DNA from: Acidimicrobiaceae bacterium UBA7830
Lineage (GTDB): Bacteria; Actinomycetota; Acidimicrobiia; Acidimicrobiales; Ilumatobacteraceae
Reading direction: 5' to 3'
DNA: 11,969 nt
Assembly: GCA_002501485.1 (NCBI GenBank)
Contig: DLTS01000094.1
Coordinates: 1 to 11,969 of the forward strand
Positions within the stretch are counted from its first letter, which is position 1. Each line of letters begins with the position of its first letter. The notes beneath the pieces are model-generated. The model had not been told where the DNA came from. It saw only the letters and a program-made list of their open reading frames with translations, and ran no database searches. The position numbers and the translations under genes were made by a program. Positions 8,343 through 11,969 of this stretch are shown in pieces.

Positions 8343-8372
8343 AACGTAGAAAATTCAGCCCCCCCCTGTCAA
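8343..8372 (-). promoter_or_regulatory. Distal candidate promoter for rpoBC with G8 tract in spacer
   Basis: A perfect -35 hexamer TTGACA (8372-8367) is followed by eight consecutive G (8366-8359) and, after 18 bases in total, TACGTT (8348-8343), a TAnnnT-type -10. With a 17-base spacer the -10 would read CTACGT, which is worse. The element lies just beyond the rplL hairpin and about 180 bases before the rpoB start, where a separate rpoBC promoter is expected if transcription ends after rplL. The leader would be about 175 bases, with no ATG-started upstream reading frame. Confidence 0.5.
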
Positions 8373-8387
8373 GCACCTCAATACGGC

Positions 8388-8423
8388 AACGGGCCCCGGG
8401 GAGCAACCTCCCCGGGGCCCGTT
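8388..8423 (-). terminator. Perfect 16-bp hairpin after rplL (terminator or attenuator)
   Basis: Two 16-base arms (AACGGGCCCCGGGGAG and its exact complement) flank a 4-base loop, beginning 17 bases after the rplL stop. The stem is almost entirely G-C. On the minus strand the stem ends in GTT followed by GCCGTATT, so there is no proper U-tract. It may be a U-poor terminator of the kind proposed for actinobacteria, a partial attenuator setting rpoBC level relative to rplJL, or an RNA processing or stability hairpin. A promoter candidate starts 15 bases beyond it. Confidence 0.65.
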
Positions 8424-8439
8424 TGACCGGATCACAGAC

Positions 8440-8823
8440 TCACTTGAGTTCGACGGTTGCTCCAGCTTCTTCGAGCTTGCCCTTCGCCTCTTCGGCTGCA
8501 TCCTTGGCCGCGCCCTCGAGGATGGGCTTTGGTGCGCCATCGACGAGATCCTTAGCTTCCTTGAGGCCGAGGCTCGTGAGCTCGCGAACGACCTTGATAA
8601 CCTGAATCTTCTGGCCACCAGCGTCGGCGAGAACGACGTCGAAGTTGTCCTTCTCTTCGGCGCCCGCGTCGCCACCGCCACCGCCAGCTGCAGGAGCGGC
8701 AGCAACAGCAACGGGAGCAGCAGCGGTTACCTCGAAGCGCTCTTCGAAGGCATCAAGAAGCTCTTTGAGCTCGATAACTGACATGTTTGAAATTGCGTCG
8801 AGAATTTCTTCCTTGGTCGACAT
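8440..8823 (-). CDS. rplL: 50S ribosomal protein L7/L12
   Basis: L7/L12 forms the flexible multimeric stalk that recruits and stimulates translational GTPases (EF-Tu, EF-G, IF2, RF3). The 127-residue product has a helical N-terminal dimerisation and L10-binding domain (about 1-33), an Ala/Pro/Gly-rich hinge (about 34-55, including five consecutive Gly) and the compact C-terminal factor-binding domain (about 58-127, with KIQVIKVVRELTSLGLKEAK). The ATG start has AGAGGA 5 bases upstream. It lies 54 bases after rplJ and shares its L10-leader-controlled transcript, as usual, because several L12 copies are made per L10. It ends with TGA, followed by a strong hairpin. Confidence 0.98.
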   Translation of the reverse strand: MSTKEEILDAISNMSVIELKELLDAFEERFEVTAAAPVAVAAAPAAGGGGGDAGAEEKDNFDVVLADAGGQKIQVIKVVRELTSLGLKEAKDLVDGAPKPILEGAAKDAAEEAKGKLEEAGATVELK

Positions 8824-8877
8824 GGTGTGTTCCTCTTTCGATGTGTTTGAAAATTACTGATTGGTCGGGATGGCTGC

Positions 8878-9417
8878 TCAGGCAGCCTGCTTGTCAATGA
8901 GTGCGGCAAGGCCGTAGGCGAAGTTGCGTGGCATTGCCTGCAACAATCCGGCGGTCTTGACGAGCGGTGCCTGCAGCGCGCCGGCGAAACGGGCGAGCAA
9001 CTCTTCGCGAGATGGGAGATCTGCGAGTGCTGCTACATCGGATGCGGAGAGAATGGTTTCTCCCAGCACTCCGCCTTTCACGACGAGGCTTGGGTTTGCT
9101 TTGGCTGCGTCGCGAAGTGCCTTCGCGGCTGCGGCGACATCACCGGCGACAAATGTGAGGGCGGTTGGTCCAATGAGAATCTCGTTCAGGCCCTCGACCC
9201 CGGCCTCGGTTGCGGCAAAACGAGCGAGAGTGTTTTTATACACGGTGTGCTCAGCGCCTGAACCACGCAGCGAATTGCGAAGGTCAGTGATGGCCTTCAC
9301 GGTCATTCCGCGATACTCAGAGACAAATACGGCATCTGCTGATTGCAGGCGCTTGCTGATCTCTGCAACGGTGTCGACCTTATGTTGACGTGGTGCTCTA
9401 GTGGCAGTGTCGGTCAT
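8878..9417 (-). CDS. rplJ: 50S ribosomal protein L10
   Basis: L10 anchors L12 dimers to 23S rRNA at the stalk base and is the autogenous repressor of its own operon. The product is 179 residues. The N-terminal rRNA-binding domain includes FVSEYRGMTVKAITDLRNSLR at about 31-51 and VYKNTLARFA at about 59-68. The C-terminal helix that docks L12 dimers is at about 138-179. The start is ATG, with an excellent SD (AAAGGAGGA) 7 bases upstream. The 206 bases before it hold the L10 leader RNA. rplL follows after 54 bases. Nothing unusual is seen in the protein. Confidence 0.97.
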   Translation of the reverse strand: MTDTATRAPRQHKVDTVAEISKRLQSADAVFVSEYRGMTVKAITDLRNSLRGSGAEHTVYKNTLARFAATEAGVEGLNEILIGPTALTFVAGDVAAAAKALRDAAKANPSLVVKGGVLGETILSASDVAALADLPSREELLARFAGALQAPLVKTAGLLQAMPRNFAYGLAALIDKQAA

Positions 9418-9425
9418 GGTGCTTT

Positions 9426-9434
9426 CCTCCTTTC
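9426..9434 (-). promoter_or_regulatory. Strong Shine-Dalgarno of rplJ, possible target of leader sequestration
   Basis: The SD core GGAGG is at 9430-9426 within an A-rich context. It is exactly complementary to CCTCC at 9502-9498 in the leader, directly downstream of the L10-binding element. Five G-C-rich base pairs could mask this site. Confidence 0.6.
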
Positions 9435-9476
9435 AAATATGTCGGTGGCTCGCATTTCGGCGATACCACACGACAC

Positions 9477-9575
9477 ACACCGTCATCGGTGTACTTCGGA
9501 GGCAGCACCTCGGTTGGCGGCAAATCCATTACCCCGTGTGGAACTCCACGTGGGACCAACTGTCTTCGGCGAGCG
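9477..9575 (-). promoter_or_regulatory. L10 (rplJL) leader RNA
   Basis: This is the autoregulatory mRNA element of the L10-L12 operon. The hallmark pairing is visible: AGACAG-TTGG (9565-9556) faces CCAA-CCGAGG (9517-9508). This is the conserved GACAG/CCGAGG internal loop, a kink-turn-like motif, closed by the TTGG/CCAA helix. Between them is a hairpin with GTGG/CCAC and CCC/GGG helices separated by a symmetric AC/AC loop (about 9555-9533). Downstream, ACACCG and CGGTGT form a perfect 6-bp hairpin with a 4-base loop (9492-9477). L10-(L12)n binding to this fold represses rplJL expression in other bacteria; the exact outer boundaries are my estimate. Confidence 0.8.
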
Positions 9576-9589
9576 GTTGCTATGTGCGA

Positions 9590-9610
9590 CGGAACGCTAT
9601 CTGCGCTCCG
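9590..9610 (-). other. 8-bp hairpin just after rplA
   Basis: CGGAGCGC and GCGTTCCG pair through 8 bp (one G-U) around a 5-base AGATA loop, 13 bases after the rplA stop and just upstream of the L10 leader. No U-tract follows, so it is not a standard terminator. It could be a 5' domain of the L10 leader, a processing site or an attenuator. Confidence 0.5.
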
Positions 9611-9623
9611 ACATTTTTAAACC

Positions 9624-10322
9624 TCAGTCGTTATCTGGACGGAGGCGTCCGATGTCGATACGAACGCCGGGGCTCTGGGTCGTCGACACCGTAATCTTGC
9701 GGATGTAACGGCCTTTTGCGCTTGCGGGCTTTGCGCGCTGAATCTCGTCGATCACCGCACGGAAGTTTGCTTCGATCTGTTCGGGCGTGAACGAGGCCTT
9801 ACCAAGTTGCACGTGCACGTTTCCGAAGCGGTCGGTGCGGTACTCGACCTTCCCTCCCTTAAATTCACTTACTGCTCGACCGACGTCGGTGGTGACGGTG
9901 CCCGTCTTCGGGTTTGGCATCAGGCCGCGTGGGCCGAGGGTGCGACCGATACGACCGACGAGCGGCATCATGTCGGGAGTAGCAATCGTGATATCAAAGT
10001 CCATCTTTCCGGCTTCGATCTGCTCAGCAAGGTCGTCGGCACCGACGATGTCGGCACCGGCGGCACGAGCCTCGTCGGCGGCAGGACCGGCAGCGAAGAC
10101 AGCGACACGAACGTCTCGCCCGGTGCCCGATGGGAGTGCGACGGTTCCGCGAACCATCTGATCGGCTTTACGAGGATCAACGCCGAGGCGGATCGCTACT
10201 TCGACGGTCTCATCAAACTTTGCTTTTGCGATGCTCTTCAAGATGTTGATGGCTTCGGTCGGAGCGTAAAACGTCTCCCGGTCGAACGCCTTTAGAGAAT
10301 CTGCGTATTTCTTTCCTGACAT
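9624..10322 (-). CDS. rplA: 50S ribosomal protein L1
   Basis: L1 forms the mobile L1 stalk next to the E site and assists release of deacylated tRNA; in many bacteria it also represses its own operon by binding mRNA. The product is 232 residues, the normal length. The family signature GRTLGPRGLMPNPKTGTVT is at about 126-144, followed by an N/C-shared domain ending VRIDIGRLRPDND. The N-terminus (GKKYADSLKAFDRETFY) is typical. The ATG has GAGGGAGA 5 bases upstream. The gene lies 93 bases after rplK, an unusually long gap for this pair, which holds a bulged hairpin. It ends with TGA. Confidence 0.98.
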   Translation of the reverse strand: MSGKKYADSLKAFDRETFYAPTEAINILKSIAKAKFDETVEVAIRLGVDPRKADQMVRGTVALPSGTGRDVRVAVFAAGPAADEARAAGADIVGADDLAEQIEAGKMDFDITIATPDMMPLVGRIGRTLGPRGLMPNPKTGTVTTDVGRAVSEFKGGKVEYRTDRFGNVHVQLGKASFTPEQIEANFRAVIDEIQRAKPASAKGRYIRKITVSTTQSPGVRIDIGRLRPDND

Positions 10323-10345
10323 TGTTGTCTCCCTCAGTAGTTGTC

Positions 10346-10376
10346 ATCCCCCAGGCGAGGTTGTCCCGGGCCGGAT
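10346..10376 (-). other. Bulged hairpin in the rplK-rplA spacer
   Basis: On the minus strand, ATCC-(GG bulge)-CCCGGG pairs with CCTGGG-GGAT around a 9-base loop, giving 10 pairs with one G-U. It lies about 23 bases before the rplA ATG, just ahead of its SD. An attenuator or an L1-binding operator are both possible, but I cannot match it to a known L1 site. Confidence 0.5.
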
Positions 10377-10415
10377 AGTTGTATTTCGAACGTGGTTAGT
10401 GAAAGGACTTGAGCC

Positions 10416-10841
10416 TCAGCTCGTCGAGATTCCCATTGAGCGGGCGGTGCCACGAACCTGCTGCTTAGCAGCCTCGAGATCGTGGGCGTTGAGGTCAGGC
10501 ATCTTGATCTTTGCGATCTCTTCAACATCGGCATCAGAAATGGTGGCCGCCGTCTCGGTTCCCGGGTTGCTGGCTGCTTTTGCAATGCCTGCTTTCTGAC
10601 GGATGAGAACCGGTGTTGGCGGCGTCTTTAAGATGAAATCAAAGGTGCGATCTTCGTAGATCGTGATTTCGGTAGGAACGACGGTGCCCGCCTGCGACTC
10701 GGTAGCCGCGTTGTAGGCCTTCACGAAATCCATGATGGCGATGCCATGTGGTCCAAGCGCAGTACCAACAGGAGGTGCTGGCGATGCCTTACCTGCTTCA
10801 ATTTGGATCTTGACGATCGCTGCGACGTTCTTCTTAGCCAT
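10416..10841 (-). CDS. rplK: 50S ribosomal protein L11
   Basis: L11 binds the 23S GTPase-associated centre with L10/L12 and is needed for RelA activation and factor function. The product is 141 residues. The N-terminal domain has the proline-rich SPAPPVGTALG at about 20-30, the thiostrepton-contact segment. The C-terminal rRNA-binding domain ends IAKIKMPDLNAHDLEAA ... GTARSMGI, the family signature. Position 31 is Pro (GPHG), where Gln is common (GQHG or GQQG), and position 40 is Val where Cys is common; both look tolerable. The ATG is preceded by a weak purine-rich SD (AGAGAGA). The gene lies 47 bases after nusG and 93 before rplA. Confidence 0.98.
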   Translation of the reverse strand: MAKKNVAAIVKIQIEAGKASPAPPVGTALGPHGIAIMDFVKAYNAATESQAGTVVPTEITIYEDRTFDFILKTPPTPVLIRQKAGIAKAASNPGTETAATISDADVEEIAKIKMPDLNAHDLEAAKQQVRGTARSMGISTS

Positions 10842-10888
10842 TGTTTTCTCTCTTCATTACCTATCGTGCTGCAGCCGTGAGCCGACGC

Positions 10889-11587
10889 TCAGAGCTTCGA
10901 CACCTGACTGAAGTCCATTTCGACGAGGGTCTCGCGTCCAAAAATGTTGACGAGCACCTTGAGTTTGAGGTGGTCGGCGTTGATCTCGGCGATCTCTCCC
11001 GCAAAATCTGCGAATGGGCCTTCCTTGACGCGAACCGCTTCCCCAACTTCGTAATCGAGTTTTGGCTTCGGACGAGACGCTGCTTCTGCGCCGTCGGTAT
11101 TTGGAGCGAGAAACGTACGAACCTCACGTCGACGGAGTGGGGTGGGCCGCTGCCCACGATCGCTTTGTCCAACAAAACCTGTGACACCAGGGGTGTTTCG
11201 GATGCAGTACCACGACTCGTCATCCATCTCGCAACGGACGAGAAGGTATCCAGGGAATACCTTGCGCTGAACGGTCTGCTTTTTGCCATTCTTGAACTCG
11301 ACGACGTCTTCCATTGGGGTGACGACTTCATAGATCTTGTGCTCCATGTCCATTGACTGGATTCGGGCATGAAGGTTTGCGGTGACCTTCTTTTCGTAGC
11401 CTGACTGGGTATGCACGACATACCAGCTTCCCGGGCGTGTCCAGGGGTCGTCTTCAATTGGGGTGTCCTCAGCTGGAACTACTACGTCTTCTGCGCTCTG
11501 CTCAACGGTTTCAGCACCTTGGTTGCCACCAGCGGTGACGTCGGCATCAACGAGCACGCTGTCGCTTAGTGCTGCGTCGTCGGTCAT
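10889..11587 (-). CDS. nusG: Transcription termination/antitermination factor NusG
   Basis: NusG binds the clamp of elongating RNA polymerase and couples it to Rho or to ribosomal S10. The product is 232 residues. An acidic N-terminal extension (about 1-50; 14 Asp/Glu and no Lys/Arg) is followed by the NGN domain (about 54-160; SWYVVHTQSGYEKK, FPGYLLVRCEMDD, NTPGVTGFVG) and a KOW domain (about 178-232; VGEAVRVKEGPFADFAGEI). Such extensions are common in actinobacteria. Start choice: the ATG at 11587 has GAGGAGA 5 bases upstream. In-frame ATGs at 11608 (overlapping the secE stop) and 11620 lack a good SD. secE ends 17 bases upstream and rplK begins 47 bases downstream. Confidence 0.97.
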   Translation of the reverse strand: MTDDAALSDSVLVDADVTAGGNQGAETVEQSAEDVVVPAEDTPIEDDPWTRPGSWYVVHTQSGYEKKVTANLHARIQSMDMEHKIYEVVTPMEDVVEFKNGKKQTVQRKVFPGYLLVRCEMDDESWYCIRNTPGVTGFVGQSDRGQRPTPLRRREVRTFLAPNTDGAEAASRPKPKLDYEVGEAVRVKEGPFADFAGEIAEINADHLKLKVLVNIFGRETLVEMDFSQVSKL

Positions 11588-11592
11588 GTTGC

Positions 11593-11599
11593 TCTCCTC
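11593..11599 (-). promoter_or_regulatory. Ribosome binding site of nusG
   Basis: GAGGAGA, 5 bases before the ATG at 11587, is the only strong SD near the secE/nusG junction. It decides against the two upstream in-frame ATGs that would overlap secE. Confidence 0.7.
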
Positions 11600-11604
11600 G
11601 GCGT

Positions 11605-11895
11605 TCATGCGTAGAACCACCGCATCAATGAGCCAAGGCCAAAGTCGAGCCCCGAGACGTAGGCGGTGTACACCACCACGGTCACCAACACGATGAGTGA
11701 GTATCGAACCACTTCTGGACGCTCAGGCCAGGCAACCTTACGCATCTCGTCTCGCACCTCACGAAGGTATTGACGAGGTCCAACGCGATTTCGGTTCACC
11801 TGACGTGGGGCGCGAGTGGGAGCACCCTTTTCGTCGAGGGCTCCTTGGCGCTTCAGCAAGCGCTTCTGTTCGCGGTTTAGATCGTCTAAAGACAT
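11605..11895 (-). CDS. secE: Preprotein translocase subunit SecE
   Basis: SecE clamps and stabilises SecY in the SecYEG membrane channel. The 96-residue product is the short single-span form. A basic, cytoplasmic N-terminus (about 1-40) precedes the amphipathic SecE signature (YLREVRDEMRKVAWPERPEV, about 43-62) and one hydrophobic span (about 65-86, SLIVLVTVVVYTAYV...). The ATG start gives a sensible N-terminus but lacks a clear SD; the upstream sequence is A-rich with GAACGA- and GAAACGA-like words, similar to the rpoC leader. The tRNA ends 40 bases upstream and nusG follows after 17 bases. It ends with TGA. Confidence 0.96.
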   Translation of the reverse strand: MSLDDLNREQKRLLKRQGALDEKGAPTRAPRQVNRNRVGPRQYLREVRDEMRKVAWPERPEVVRYSLIVLVTVVVYTAYVSGLDFGLGSLMRWFYA

Positions 11896-11920
11896 GTGAT
11901 TCGTCGTTTCGTATTCGTTC

Positions 11921-11933
11921 GCAGCAGTGCTGC
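11921..11933 (-). other. Short hairpin between tRNA and secE
   Basis: GCAGC-ACT-GCTGC forms a 5-bp hairpin starting 3 bases after the tRNA discriminator base. An overlapping 10-base palindrome, TGCTGCAGCA, spans 11929-11938 and reaches the acceptor end. It may help tRNA 3' processing or may be chance. Confidence 0.35.
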
Positions 11934-11935
11934 AG

Positions 11936-11969
11936 CAGGGCAGGAGGGACTCGAACCCCCGACCGTCGG
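11936..11969 (-). tRNA. tRNA, probably tRNA-Trp (3' part only, cut by window end)
   Basis: Read on the minus strand, the window edge begins in the end of the anticodon arm and variable region. A 5-bp T-stem follows (GGGGG/CCCTC with one G-U) around the T-loop TTCGAGT, then acceptor strand CTGCCCT and discriminator G. The sequence after the discriminator is CTG, so CCA is not encoded. The anticodon lies outside the window. Tryptophan is inferred because tRNA-Trp commonly sits directly upstream of secE in actinobacteria and because its discriminator is G. The tRNA call is strong; its identity is moderate. Confidence 0.8.

Noticed and set aside
9343..9708. Plus-strand open frames across the rplA-rplJ gap, considered as a small antisense gene
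   Set aside because: The gap is explained by the L10 leader on the other strand; the frames run into rplA and rplJ and resemble no protein.
10749..10751. L11 Pro31 (GPHG instead of GQHG)
   Set aside because: It is a single substitution in an intact protein with the thiostrepton-contact prolines preserved; most likely lineage variation.
10841..11356. Open frame of 171 codons on the plus strand opposite nusG
   Set aside because: It is antisense to conserved NGN/KOW coding sequence with no start signal.
11588..11620. Earlier nusG starts at 11620 or at 11608, the latter an ATGA overlap with the secE stop
   Set aside because: Neither has a good SD, whereas the ATG at 11587 has GAGGAGA 5 bases away.
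1..11969. Search for CRISPR arrays, insertion sequences, attachment sites, toxin-antitoxin or phage-defence genes
   Set aside because: All coding space is occupied by intact core genes, and the spacers are short, with no repeat arrays or transposase remnants.

Overview
The window is a housekeeping locus. Every gene lies on the minus strand, so transcription runs from high to low coordinates. The order is tRNA (probably Trp, cut by the window edge) - secE - nusG - rplK - rplA - rplJ - rplL - rpoB - rpoC - rpsL - rpsG (cut by the window start). This is the classic bacterial secretion / elongation-factor / L11-L1 / L10-L12 / beta-beta' / str gene cluster. All complete proteins have normal family lengths and intact signature motifs, and I see no mobile element, CRISPR array, pseudogene or foreign insertion.

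The organism looks like an actinobacterium. The evidence is a tRNA directly upstream of secE, an RpoC with a long charged helical insert after residue 150 like the actinobacterial beta' insert, a NusG with an acidic N-terminal extension of about 50 residues, and RpoB/S12/L11 sequences of actinobacterial type. GC content looks moderate by eye, lower than in Streptomyces or Mycobacterium. A lower-GC lineage such as an aquatic member of Acidimicrobiia would fit, but that is inference.

Layout along transcription: the tRNA and secE are 40 bases apart. secE and nusG are 17 bases apart, using a nusG start chosen by a strong Shine-Dalgarno (SD) sequence. nusG, rplK and rplA follow with 47- and 93-base gaps, and the second gap holds a bulged hairpin. 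A 206-base gap before rplJ contains a recognisable L10 leader RNA, the autoregulatory element bound by L10-(L12)n. rplL is followed by a perfect 16-bp hairpin. A 280-base gap then carries two candidate promoters for rpoBC, one with a run of eight G inside its -35/-10 spacer. rpoB and rpoC are 48 bases apart, and that spacer has a 10-base-period repeat. After rpoC a 102-base gap has a plausible promoter for rpsL-rpsG, which are only 3 bases apart. No gene-free stretch exceeds 300 bases.

Together the genes supply core machinery: translocon subunit SecE, elongation factor NusG, the 50S stalk and L1 proteins, both large RNA polymerase subunits, and the 30S decoding and assembly proteins S12 and S7. 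The interest lies in the regulatory spacers and a few residue choices rather than in a new system. I did not find an undescribed biological system.
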